18,235 nt of DNA from Thaumarchaeota archaeon S13 (GCA_003724275.1 RHFA01000111.1:1-18235); one strand, 5' to 3'. Shown: positions 6,029 through 12,566, counted from the stretch's first letter. The notes: generated from the sequence alone by a model not told the origin. Numbers and translations are program-made.

Positions 6029-7429
6029 CTAGGCCCCTCCCCCCCGCAGCCACGCAAGCCTGTTCGCATAGAGCTCCCGCACGTCAGAGAGGCCGCTCCG
6101 GAGCATCGCGACCCTCTCAATGCCCCCGCCCCACGCGAGGACCCTCCCGCGGATCCCCAGCGGGCGCGTCACCTCGGGCCGCAGGATTCCCATGCCAAAG
6201 AGCTCTATCCACCTCCCGAGCGACTCGCTGTAGACCATCGACTGGAGCGAGGGCTCTGTGTACGGAAAGTATGTCGGCCAGAACTTTACCCTCTCCATGC
6301 CCATGCGCCTGTAAAACTCGGCCTGTATTCCCATGAGGCCGCGCAGCGTGACGTCGGCGCCCACGACGACGCCCTCGACCTGGTTGAACTCCACGAGGTG
6401 CTTGTAGCTCACCTTTTCGTTTCGAAAGACGCTCCCCAGCGCAAAGGCGCGCGCGCGCTCGGGGCGGGTCTCGGCGAGGTGGCGAAGCGTGGCGCATGTC
6501 GTGTGCGTGCGCAGCACGCTGCGGCGCGACTCGGCCGGCGACCACGTCGGCCCCCAGTGCGCCTTGTGCTCGGCCGAGACGGCCGAGATTGCCGGCGCGC
6601 CCGCAAAGCGCGTGTGCGACATGCCCTCGAGGTAAAAGGTGTCCTGCATCTCGCGCGCGGGGTGGTCCTGCGGCGTGAACAGCGCGTCAAAGTTCCAAAA
6701 GCACGGCTGGCAGAGGTCGCCGGTGACCTCGGAGAAGCCCAGCGTGACGAACGCCTCGCGGACCTCGGCGATCGCCTCGCGCAGCGGGTGCGCGCGCGCG
6801 GGGTACACCACCGGCGCGTCGGCCTCGACGTCGATTGCGCCGGCTTCCTGCGCGCCGCCGGCGGCGTCGGCCCCCTCGCGCGTCGGCGTTACGCTGCGCG
6901 CGGCCACCTCGGAGACGGTGACCATGCCCGGCCTGCGCGAGAGCGCCTCGAGCGCGGCCTGGTCTGCAACGTCGGACTCGGCGACCGTTCCGCGCCCTGC
7001 GAGCTCGCGCAGGACGGCCTCCTCGGGCGACGGTGGCGGCGGCCCGCGGCCTGCCAGCGAGACGTCCTTGGCGTCGGCGCTGACCCACCCGTGCGCCCTG
7101 GCCGCGCCCATCGCCGGCCCAAACTCGTCGCCGAGCCGCGAGGCGGCGTCGCGCAGCGGGACAGGGCCGTCAATCAGCATCTCGGCCAGGCGCCTCTCGG
7201 GCAGGCCGTCGCGCGCCGCCGCGGCACCGGCCTCGCCCAGCTCGACGGTCCGCGCGAGGCTCTCCTCGACGGTGGCCAGGCCCTTGTGGCGGAGCCACTC
7301 TGTCCCGCGCCGGACCTGGTCGATTCCCAGGCCCGTGGAGCGCGAGATGGCCTCCTCGTCGAGGGCCGCGCCTGCCGAGGCCAGCTCGGCGAGTATGCGC
7401 CTCTCGATGTCATGCAGCGCCGGTCTCAT
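6029..7429 (-). CDS. pheS: Phenylalanyl-tRNA synthetase alpha subunit
   Basis: A 466-residue catalytic subunit that joins phenylalanine to tRNA-Phe using ATP. The N-terminal 200 residues hold winged-helix tRNA-binding modules (LDEEAISRSTGLGIDQVRRG). The class II core follows: the motif 1 region near HPLREAIAEV (214-223), motif 2 around FRNEKVSYKHLVEFNQVEG (335-353), and motif 3 AWGGGIERVAML (432-443). The ATG at 7429 is chosen over an upstream one at 7483 because a TATA box lies at 7453-7460 and because codons between them would run into the trpS start. It heads the pheS-pheT-winged-helix operon and is divergent from trpS. Confidence 0.95.
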   Translation of the reverse strand: MRPALHDIERRILAELASAGAALDEEAISRSTGLGIDQVRRGTEWLRHKGLATVEESLARTVELGEAGAAAARDGLPERRLAEMLIDGPVPLRDAASRLGDEFGPAMGAARAHGWVSADAKDVSLAGRGPPPPSPEEAVLRELAGRGTVAESDVADQAALEALSRRPGMVTVSEVAARSVTPTREGADAAGGAQEAGAIDVEADAPVVYPARAHPLREAIAEVREAFVTLGFSEVTGDLCQPCFWNFDALFTPQDHPAREMQDTFYLEGMSHTRFAGAPAISAVSAEHKAHWGPTWSPAESRRSVLRTHTTCATLRHLAETRPERARAFALGSVFRNEKVSYKHLVEFNQVEGVVVGADVTLRGLMGIQAEFYRRMGMERVKFWPTYFPYTEPSLQSMVYSESLGRWIELFGMGILRPEVTRPLGIRGRVLAWGGGIERVAMLRSGLSDVRELYANRLAWLRGGGA

Positions 7430-7452
7430 CGGGGCCGGTGGCCCAAAAAGAC

Positions 7453-7460
7453 TTTTTAAA
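7453..7460. promoter_or_regulatory. Shared bidirectional TATA element of pheS and trpS
   Basis: TTTTTAAA, with a self-complementary TTTAAA core at 7455-7460, is the only AT-rich element in the 53-bp space between two start codons. Its centre is about 28 bp from the pheS ATG (7429) and about 26 bp from the trpS ATG (7483). Both distances match leaderless archaeal transcription. A purine-rich TFB-recognition-like stretch flanks it on the pheS-proximal side. Confidence 0.7.
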
Positions 7461-7482
7461 CCTTGACGGGCAATGCGCTCCA

Positions 7483-8592
7483 ATGCCCGATGACGACTTT
7501 GTTGTCACGCCCTGGAGGGTCGAGGGCCAGATAGACTATGACAGGCTCATAGAAAAGTTTGGCACGAAAAGGATAGACGGCCCCATGCTCGCGAGGATCG
7601 AGGGGGCCGCCGGCGAGGGCCACTTTATGCTCAGGCGGGGGGTCTTTTTCTCGCACCGCGACCTGGGGGCCATACTGGACGCGCATGCGGCCGGCAGGCC
7701 GTTCTTTGTCTACACGGGCAGGGGGCCCTCGGGCTCGACGCACATTGGCCACCTCGTGCCGTGGGTCTTTGCGAGGTGGCTGCAGGACAGGTTTGGCGTC
7801 ATGGTCTACTTTCAGCTGACCGACGACGAAAAGTTCTTTGCAAAGAGGGACCTGACCCTTGATGACACGCGCGGCCTCGCGCGCGAGAACGCGCTGGACT
7901 TTGTCGCGCTCGGATTTGACCCCAAGAGGACGAGAATTGTAATTGACACGGAGCACATACGCCGCCTCTACCCCATCGCCGCGCAGGTCGCAAAGCACAT
8001 CAACTTTTCAAGCACAAGGGCCACGTTTGGGTTTGGCGGCGAGACTAACATTGGGATGATATTCTACACGTCGATCCAGTCGGCGATGTGCTACATAGAG
8101 GACGCCCCCGTGCTCATACCCCTCGGCGTGGACCAGGATCCCCATTTTAGGCTGACGCGCGACGTCGCGCCGCTCATAGGCAGGCCAAAGCCCGCGCTCA
8201 TACACAATGTCATGATGCCCCCGCTGCAGGGGGCCGGCGGCAAGATGGGCAGCTCTGACCCCAACTCGGCGATATTCACCACGGACACGCCATCAGAGAT
8301 TAGGAAAAAGGTAAACAAGTACGCCTTTTCCGGGGGCCAGCCAGATGTCGCCGAGCACAGGCGCCTCGGCGGAAACCCCGACATTGACGTCTCGTACCAG
8401 TACCTGCGAATGTTCTTCGAGCCAGACGACGCGAGGCTGGCGGAGATACGCGAGGCATACTCGTCAGGCAGCATGCTCACCGGCGAGCTAAAGTCAATCC
8501 TCATAGAGCGCGCGTCAGGGTACCTTGCAGCGCACCAGCAGAGGCGCGAGGAGGCGCGCGGCGCCCTGGACTCGTACATGATGGCAGAATGA
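7483..8592 (+). CDS. trpS: Tryptophanyl-tRNA synthetase, archaeal/eukaryotic type
   Basis: A 369-residue class I synthetase that charges tRNA-Trp. The signature TGRGPSGSTHIGH (78-90) contains the HIGH motif. GVDQDPHFRLTRDVA (215-229) is typical of the archaeal/eukaryotic branch. The second signature reads KMGSS (254-258) within GGKMGSSDPNSAIFTTD, so the usual Ser after KM is replaced by Gly; the Lys and final Ser remain and the enzyme is probably active. The ATG at 7483 is selected by the shared TATA box; an in-frame ATG 45 bp earlier would lie upstream of that box. An ATG at 7473 is out of frame. The stop overlaps the next gene in ATGA, so the two are likely coupled. Confidence 0.95.
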   Translation: MPDDDFVVTPWRVEGQIDYDRLIEKFGTKRIDGPMLARIEGAAGEGHFMLRRGVFFSHRDLGAILDAHAAGRPFFVYTGRGPSGSTHIGHLVPWVFARWLQDRFGVMVYFQLTDDEKFFAKRDLTLDDTRGLARENALDFVALGFDPKRTRIVIDTEHIRRLYPIAAQVAKHINFSSTRATFGFGGETNIGMIFYTSIQSAMCYIEDAPVLIPLGVDQDPHFRLTRDVAPLIGRPKPALIHNVMMPPLQGAGGKMGSSDPNSAIFTTDTPSEIRKKVNKYAFSGGQPDVAEHRRLGGNPDIDVSYQYLRMFFEPDDARLAEIREAYSSGSMLTGELKSILIERASGYLAAHQQRREEARGALDSYMMAE

Positions 8593-8870
8593 TGGAGACT
8601 GTGCGCTGCCGCGACGCGTACGAGGCGCAAAAGCTCGCCGGCTTTGCGCGCTCGGAGGCCGGCGCGCCGGCCCCGCTCGCCGAGGTCCTCGACGTCATTG
8701 GCGAAGAGTGCGTCGTGGCCCTGCGCGACTCGTCGGCCCACAGCGTAATCCTCGCCGACGGGGAGAACGCCGCGCTCCTTGCCGACTTTGTCCAGTCTGT
8801 CCACGAGGGCGCGCACGCGATCACGTCGGCCGTGGCCCACGGCGACGCCGTCACTCTCGAAAAGCGCTAG
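8589..8870 (+). CDS. Small protein of unknown function coupled to trpS
   Basis: A 93-residue soluble protein whose ATG overlaps the trpS stop (ATGA); a second ATG three bases later is equally possible. I do not recognise a domain. It starts with a helix-like stretch (CRDAYEAQKLAGFARSEAG), continues with a central beta-hairpin-like part (LDVIGEECVVALRDSSAHSVILADGENAALL), and ends in another helix (LADFVQSVHEGAHAITSAVAHG). It is neutral to acidic, with no membrane segment and no metal motif. The 4-bp overlap implies expression in step with TrpRS. It is convergent with coaD across a 45-bp gap that holds a strong hairpin. Confidence 0.75.
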   Translation: MMETVRCRDAYEAQKLAGFARSEAGAPAPLAEVLDVIGEECVVALRDSSAHSVILADGENAALLADFVQSVHEGAHAITSAVAHGDAVTLEKR

Positions 8871-8878
8871 GCCATCCC

Positions 8879-8902
8879 CCTGCGGCGGGCGCCCGCGGCA
8901 GG
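8879..8902. terminator. Palindrome between convergent genes, possible bidirectional terminator
   Basis: A 24-bp inverted repeat with a perfect 12-bp core GCGGGCGCCCGC, and arms CCTGC / GCAGG separated from it by one G-G mismatch, fills the gap between the convergent ends of the trpS and coaD units. No T run follows. Archaeal terminators usually need T tracts, so the role is only suggested by position and symmetry. Confidence 0.35.
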
Positions 8903-8915
8903 CCCGCGCGCGCGC

Positions 8916-9392
8916 CTAGAGGAGGCGGCCCTCGGCGTCTATCTCGCCTGCGCGTATGCGCGTGCTAGAGACGCGCCTCCCGTCGTCGGCCATGGCCATG
9001 GGAACCACGATCACCTCGACGGGCCGCACGCCCATGGCCGCGCGCGCCTCGTTGAGGCTCGCGGCCCTGTGGGCCGTCTCGGCGCTCGTGACGAGCACGT
9101 CGACGCGCGCCTCGTATGCGGCAGGGCCGTACTCGGCGTCAAGGCGCCTGATCTCGTGCGCGCGGCCCGCATGGTGGCGCCCAATGTGCGCGCGCAGGGC
9201 CGCCAGGCGCTGCGCGTACGCGCTGCGCGGGGCCTTGCCTCGCGAGGCGGCAAACTCGTCGCCAGTCAGGCCAACGATGACCTCGGCGGCGGCGCCAAAG
9301 GCCGCGCCGAGGAGGGCCGCGTGGCCCTTGTGGAGCGAGTCAAACGTGCCGCCCACGGCGGCGGTCCGGAAGCGTGGCGAGCTCGCGCTCAC
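8916..9392 (-). CDS. coaD: Phosphopantetheine adenylyltransferase, archaeal type
   Basis: A 158-residue nucleotidyltransferase of coenzyme A synthesis. It joins 4'-phosphopantetheine and ATP to give dephospho-CoA and pyrophosphate in the cytoplasm. Both family signatures are clear: GGTFDSLHKGHAALL (14-28), the nucleotide-binding (H/T)xGH motif with HKGH at 21-24, and VSSTRIR (141-147), the equivalent of ISSTxxR. Length fits the archaeal/eukaryotic PPAT branch. The start is taken as GTG at 9392, because it overlaps the stop of the preceding gene in GTGA and places the signature near the N-terminus; a longer in-frame reading adds unlikely Arg-rich sequence. CoA is needed in quantity for the thaumarchaeal carbon-fixation cycle, but the operon partners do not look metabolic. 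Confidence 0.92.
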   Translation of the reverse strand: MSASSPRFRTAAVGGTFDSLHKGHAALLGAAFGAAAEVIVGLTGDEFAASRGKAPRSAYAQRLAALRAHIGRHHAGRAHEIRRLDAEYGPAAYEARVDVLVTSAETAHRAASLNEARAAMGVRPVEVIVVPMAMADDGRRVSSTRIRAGEIDAEGRLL

Positions 9393-10537
9393 TGCCGCGG
9401 CTCCACGTTGAGCAGCGTGACAGGCCCCTGCGCGGCGATCGGCACGCCGTCGGCGCTCCATAGGTACGTCTCTATGTAAAACAGCCCGCTAGAGCGCGGC
9501 GTCCACCCCACGAGCGGCTGCGCGAGGCCAGCTGGCGTTATCTCGCCCTCAAATGACCCGACAAACTCTATCACCGGAAGGTGGCCAAAGCGGACCACCT
9601 GCGCGATATACTCGTATTCAGAGCCCTCCGCGCCGCCCCCGTCTATCGTGCTGCGTATGTACGACTCGGCGCCCTCGCGCGGCATGGTGACCGGCGAGCC
9701 AGAGGCGCTGACGAGCGAGACGTTCTGGATCATCAGGGGCGAGGACGGCGTGCGCATGACGCGCGCCTCGGCGGCGTTCGAGGAGTGGCTGCCAGACTCG
9801 GCGATGACGCGGACCATGGCGGCCTCCTCGCCGTACGCCAGCGAAAACTCGTACCTGACTGACGCGCCGCCGTCGGCCGACGAGGCCGCAAACATCGCGT
9901 CGGCGTCGCCGGCGGGCCCGGCGCCCAGGGCGTCGAGCGGGCGCGCCGAGTGGACCCCGAGGAGGCGGGGCGGGACAAACGAGTCATAGACCAGCGCGTG
10001 CAGCTCCACGTCATCAGACGCGCCGAGGCCCGCGCCGGACATCGTGCCCTCGACGACGAGCGTGTCCGAGGCCAGGACGCGCAGGTCGCCGAGATCAAAC
10101 CCGCGCGGCTTTGCAGCCGAGGACGTAAACCCGAGAAGGTTGACCGAGACGCCGGCGACGTCCAGGCCCGGCGAGCCCGAGCGCACGACGTACGGCGAGC
10201 TCGCGCGCGCTGGGATGACCTCCAGGAGCGTCCCGCCCACGATGAGCTCCAGGGGCTCTCCGGCGCCGTCGGCATAGAGGCCCGCCTGGACCCTCACGCC
10301 GGCCACCGGAAAGTCCTGCAGGTTTACGACCTCGCCGACTATGACCGTGTGGCCGCCGGCATCGACATAGTGCGTAGGCTGCGTGCTAGTCAGGCGTATG
10401 CCCAGGGTGGGCTCGGTGTCGACGTTCTGGGCATGAGCGACCCCGGCTGCCCCGAGCAGGGCGACTGTGATCGCACCCAGGGCGAGGGCGCACCTTGCGC
10501 TGGGGCGCAAAAATGCTCCGTTCCGCTCTGTGCGCAC
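9389..10537 (-). CDS. Secreted beta-rich protein of unknown function
   Basis: A 382-residue exported protein. From the GTG at 10537 it has a basic start, a hydrophobic core (ALALGAITVALLGAAGVAHA) and a likely signal-peptidase site after AHA, before Gln-Asn. The mature part looks like tandem immunoglobulin-like domains: an early strand pattern (THYVDAGGHTVIVGEVVNLQ), then repeated ordered blocks (VSLVSASGSPVTMPREGAES; GLFYIETYLWSADGVPIA). No catalytic motif, metal cluster or C-terminal anchor is visible, so it may be free or bound to the cell surface. Such proteins occur in ammonia-oxidising archaea without known function. It lies 20 nt after a 35-residue membrane peptide gene and overlaps coaD by 4 bp. 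In-frame sequence upstream of the GTG belongs to another gene's region and was left out. Confidence 0.8.
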   Translation of the reverse strand: MRTERNGAFLRPSARCALALGAITVALLGAAGVAHAQNVDTEPTLGIRLTSTQPTHYVDAGGHTVIVGEVVNLQDFPVAGVRVQAGLYADGAGEPLELIVGGTLLEVIPARASSPYVVRSGSPGLDVAGVSVNLLGFTSSAAKPRGFDLGDLRVLASDTLVVEGTMSGAGLGASDDVELHALVYDSFVPPRLLGVHSARPLDALGAGPAGDADAMFAASSADGGASVRYEFSLAYGEEAAMVRVIAESGSHSSNAAEARVMRTPSSPLMIQNVSLVSASGSPVTMPREGAESYIRSTIDGGGAEGSEYEYIAQVVRFGHLPVIEFVGSFEGEITPAGLAQPLVGWTPRSSGLFYIETYLWSADGVPIAAQGPVTLLNVEPRQ

Positions 10538-10557
10538 GCGGTTCCCCGTCCTCTCGG

Positions 10558-10665
10558 CTATCTGCGCCGGCGCATACCGGTTATCACGAACCAGTACACA
10601 AGGCCGGGAGCCAGACCCACGATGAGGGGGATCCATACGGGCCAACCGTCTGCTGGGCTTGCCAT
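10558..10665 (-). CDS. 35-residue single-pass membrane peptide
   Basis: A short gene below usual length cut-offs. The peptide starts MASPADGWPVWIPLIVGL, continues as one hydrophobic segment (about residues 9-29, rich in Val, Leu, Trp) and ends GMRRRR. That makes a clean N-out/C-in single-span peptide with a basic cytoplasmic tail. Support comes from a TATA box (10690-10697) about 28 bp upstream, giving a leaderless ATG, and from the next gene starting 20 nt after its TAG. In frame terms it lies inside a spurious upstream extension of that gene, which explains how it could be overlooked. The function is unknown. By analogy with other archaeal and bacterial small membrane proteins it may modulate or anchor a partner, perhaps the secreted protein next door. 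Confidence 0.7.
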   Translation of the reverse strand: MASPADGWPVWIPLIVGLAPGLVYWFVITGMRRRR

Positions 10666-10689
10666 ACGGCGCGCCCCGTGGATCCAGGC

Positions 10690-10697
10690 TATTTAAA
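10690..10697 (-). promoter_or_regulatory. TATA box of the microprotein-secreted protein-coaD operon
   Basis: Read leftward TTTAAATA, centred about 28-29 bp from the ATG at 10665. It is the only strong TATA-like element upstream of this operon, and none of similar quality lies in front of the secreted-protein GTG at 10537. This argues that the transcript starts at the microprotein. Confidence 0.6.
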
Positions 10698-10747
10698 CCC
10701 ATTGGGGCCGCCGCGGATCGCAGGCGCCCCAGGGCAAGAGTGTCGAG

Positions 10748-10824
10748 TGGTGGACTGAGGGGGATTTGAACCCCCGACCCCCTGCGTGCAAGGCAGGTAT
10801 ACTACCAGTCTATACTATCAGCCC
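10748..10824 (-). tRNA. tRNA-Ala (anticodon TGC), CCA encoded
   Basis: A complete cloverleaf reads leftward from 10824. The acceptor pairs GGGCTGA with TCAGTCC, giving a G3-U70 wobble, the key alanine identity element. The anticodon arm is CCTGC-CTTGCAC-GCAGG with anticodon TGC. The T arm has stem GGGGG / CCCCC (loop GTTCAAAT-like). The discriminator is A at 10751. Positions 10748-10750 supply an encoded CCA end, which the other three tRNA genes here lack. The D stem is weak (two wobble pairs). There is no intron. An AT-rich element at about 10849-10860 is the likely TATA box. Confidence 0.93.
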
Positions 10825-10866
10825 GCGCGCGGGCCGCAAAACCCGGCGCTATTATGCCTTTCAGGC

Positions 10867-10918
10867 GCCGCAGGCGCGCCCCTGCGGCCCCCGTGCCCCC
10901 CTCCGGTTCGCGCAGGGG
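10867..10918 (+). other. Two mutually exclusive hairpins in a gene-free gap
   Basis: Stem A pairs GCCGCAGG (10867-10874) with CCTGCGGC (10881-10888) across a 6-nt loop. Stem B pairs CCCCTGCG (10879-10886) with CGCAGGGG (10911-10918). Both use the same CCTGCG segment, so only one can form, as in attenuators. The spot lies upstream of both the tRNA-Ala promoter and the thioredoxin-like gene's TATA box, so it may not be transcribed. High GC makes chance pairing common. Confidence 0.3.
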
Positions 10919-10957
10919 CGGCAGTGCCCATGGGCGCGCGAGGCCAGAGCCCAAGGG

Positions 10958-10964
10958 TTTTATT
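10958..10964 (+). promoter_or_regulatory. TATA box of the thioredoxin-fold gene
   Basis: TTTTATT is centred 27 bp before the ATG at 10988. It fixes that start and implies a leaderless message. Confidence 0.6.
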
Positions 10965-10987
10965 GCCTCCCCCGCCGCGGCGCGCCG

Positions 10988-11542
10988 ATGGCGCTGCTAG
11001 AGTCGCAGAGGTCCCTCAAGGCGGGCGACGCCGCGCCTGGCTTTGACCTGATGGGCATCGACGGGCGCAGGCACGCGCTCCCCGAGTATGCCGGCAGGGA
11101 GGGCCTCCTCGTCATATTCATGTGCAACCACTGCCCCTATGTCAAGGCAAAGATAGACGCCATAAAGGCGGTTCACGAGAGGTTTGGCGACCGTGTCGCC
11201 GTCGTGGGCATCAACAGCAACGACGCCGTGGCGTATCCGGATGACAGCTATGAGGCCATGAAGGCCATGGCCGCCGAGCGCGGGATCGCCTTTGACTATC
11301 TAGTCGACGAGACGCAAGAGGTCGCGCGCAGGTACGGCGCGACGTGCACGCCAGACCCCTTTCTCTTTGACTCGTCGATGAGGCTCGCCTTTCACGGGCG
11401 GATCGACGACGCGATGGGGCCCGAGGAGACGCCCACCGAGAGGGTGATGGAGGCCAAGATAGCCGCCATGCTCGAGGGCCGCCCGCTGGGGGCCGACTTT
11501 GACCCCTCTAGGGGCTGCTCCATAAAGTGGCGCCAAAACTAG
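10988..11542 (+). CDS. Thioredoxin-fold redox protein (AhpC/TSA-like)
   Basis: A 184-residue cytoplasmic protein of the thioredoxin/peroxiredoxin superfamily. The redox site is CNHC (Cys46, Cys49) in LLVIFMCNHCPYVKAKI. TCTPDPFLFD (119-128) carries the cis-proline loop and a third Cys (Cys120). A conserved-looking C-terminal GCSIKW holds Cys177. The Asn-His pair inside the CxxC motif differs from classical thioredoxin (Gly-Pro). This matches a group of AhpC/TSA-annotated proteins found widely in bacteria and archaea. It probably reduces disulfides or peroxides, but neither substrate nor reductant is shown. No signal peptide. The ATG at 10988 is set by the TATA box; longer in-frame sequence upstream runs through the tRNA-Ala gene and is not coding. 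A tRNA-Ile gene follows 33 bp downstream. Confidence 0.88.
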   Translation: MALLESQRSLKAGDAAPGFDLMGIDGRRHALPEYAGREGLLVIFMCNHCPYVKAKIDAIKAVHERFGDRVAVVGINSNDAVAYPDDSYEAMKAMAAERGIAFDYLVDETQEVARRYGATCTPDPFLFDSSMRLAFHGRIDDAMGPEETPTERVMEAKIAAMLEGRPLGADFDPSRGCSIKWRQN

Positions 11543-11544
11543 AC

Positions 11545-11550
11545 TTAAAA
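11545..11550 (+). promoter_or_regulatory. TATA box of the tRNA-Ile gene
   Basis: TTAAAA is centred about 28 bp upstream of the mature tRNA 5' end at 11576, the expected archaeal spacing. It lies immediately after the stop codon of the thioredoxin-fold gene. Confidence 0.55.
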
Positions 11551-11575
11551 GGGACCGCCCCGGCGCCGGCCCCGT

Positions 11576-11664
11576 GGGCCGGTAGCTCAGCTTGGCTGGA
11601 GCGTTCGACTGATAGGCAGCGCTCGGAGATCGAAAGGTCGTGAGTTCGAATCTCACTCGGCCCA
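11576..11664 (+). tRNA. tRNA-Ile (anticodon GAT) with a 14-nt intron
   Basis: The acceptor pairs GGGCCGG with TCGGCCC, D stem GCTC/GAGC, T arm GTGAG-TTCGAAT-CTCAC, discriminator A at 11664, no encoded CCA. The anticodon arm is TTCGA-CTGATA-(intron)-A-TCGAA with anticodon GAT at 11611-11613. The intron occupies 11615-11628, between positions 37 and 38. A bulge-helix-bulge forms: CTGA (32-35) pairs with TCGG at the intron end, leaving 3-nt bulges TA|G and AG|A at the cleavage sites. Mature length is 75 nt. A TATA box lies about 28 bp upstream. Confidence 0.93.
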
Positions 11665-11670
11665 CAAACA

Positions 11671-12534
11671 CTATAGCGAGGCGGCCCAGTGGACCGCGTC
11701 GGCCGGCCCCCTGACGGACGCGTCGGCGTCGACTCCGTGGCCGTCCGGCCCGCAGAGGCAGAGGAGCGTCCCGCGCGCTGCCCCCCGGCACGCCGAGCGC
11801 ACGATGCTGCCCATGGTCCCGAGGCCGCCGGCCGTCTCGGAGAGCGCAAACGCCGCGGTGATCCCGCCGCGCGGGGCCCGCGCGCGCACCAGCAGGCGCT
11901 CTAGGTCGGTGTCTAGCAGCGCGTCGATCGACGCCGAGATGTCGCCTATGGGCATCGCGCGCCAGCCCTCCATGCGCATCGCCGCGGCCGCGGCCTCGGC
12001 GCGCAGCGCGCCGTCGGCGCCGTCTGCCATGAGGACCGCGTGCCTCGTCGGCTCTGGATCCCCGCCGCCGCGCATGGCGGCCATCGAGAAGGAGATTGCG
12101 CCGCGCATGAGCGCAGCCTCGGCCCTGCCGGCCTTGCCGTCGGCGTACGCGCGGCCCGCCGCCTCGATCGCCGGCACGAAAACCTCGCCGGCCATGGGCG
12201 CCGGCGCGGCGCCGTGCGCGACGCACGCGGCCACGATAGCCGCGGCCCTGTCAGGGTCGAGGCCGAGGATCGCGGCGCCATACTCGGAGGCCGCGCGCGC
12301 ATAGTCGGCCGGAAACTCAAACCTCGCCGACGCGTCAGGCGCCGACCAGAGCGTCGCGTTGCCGGCGCGCCTCCTGCGCAGGACGCCGGCGGACGCAAAA
12401 GAGTCAAGGTGCCTTGACATTGTGACCCGGCTTATCCCGAGCTCCCTTGCGATCTCCGAGCCGGTCATCCCCCCGCTCCCGTCCAGGAGGCCCAGGAGGC
12501 GCCGCCGCAGCTCCACGACGTCGTACCCGCGCAT
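11671..12534 (-). CDS. HTH regulator with a cobalamin-domain-like C-terminal half
   Basis: A 287-residue putative transcription regulator. Residues 1-65 form a winged helix-turn-helix (MTGSEIARELGISRVTMSRHL is the DNA-reading part). Residues about 95-155 (GEVFVPAIEAAGRAYADG) resemble the helical cap of B12-binding modules. Residues about 164-285 look like the following Rossmann-type domain (RHAVLMADGADGALRAEAAA; GLGTMGSIVRSAC). The architecture recalls CarH/LitR light sensors, but the His of the DxHxxG cobalamin motif is not present (the site reads DGADGA). B12 binding is therefore doubtful; the fold may sense another ligand or none. The ATG at 12534 is set by a TATA box about 30 bp upstream. 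It is divergent from the small Cys/His protein at 12648 and ends 6 bp from the tRNA-Ile gene. Confidence 0.75.
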   Translation of the reverse strand: MRGYDVVELRRRLLGLLDGSGGMTGSEIARELGISRVTMSRHLDSFASAGVLRRRRAGNATLWSAPDASARFEFPADYARAASEYGAAILGLDPDRAAAIVAACVAHGAAPAPMAGEVFVPAIEAAGRAYADGKAGRAEAALMRGAISFSMAAMRGGGDPEPTRHAVLMADGADGALRAEAAAAAMRMEGWRAMPIGDISASIDALLDTDLERLLVRARAPRGGITAAFALSETAGGLGTMGSIVRSACRGAARGTLLCLCGPDGHGVDADASVRGPADAVHWAASL

Positions 12535-12560
12535 GGCGGGCCGGCGCGGCGGTGCCCGCG

Positions 12561-12566
12561 TATAAA
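12561..12566 (-). promoter_or_regulatory. TATA box of the HTH/B12-like regulator
   Basis: Read leftward the element is TTTATA, centred about 30 bp from the ATG at 12534. It lies inside longer upstream readings of the frame, so it favours the shorter start and a leaderless mRNA. Confidence 0.55.

Noticed and set aside
6398..7459. Rightward open frame opposite pheS
   Set aside because: Antisense to the PheRS alpha subunit with all class II motifs; the product is Arg-rich with no recognisable domain.
7430..7483. N-terminal extension of pheS to an ATG at 7483
   Set aside because: It would cross the TATA box and the trpS start; the ATG at 7429 fits leaderless spacing and usual family length.
10538..10702. 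N-terminal extension of the secreted protein
   Set aside because: It would place the signal peptide about 70 residues in and overlaps the microprotein gene; GTG at 10537 gives a normal signal peptide.
10766..10987. N-terminal extension of the thioredoxin-like gene
   Set aside because: The extension runs through the tRNA-Ala gene and upstream of the TATA box at 10958.
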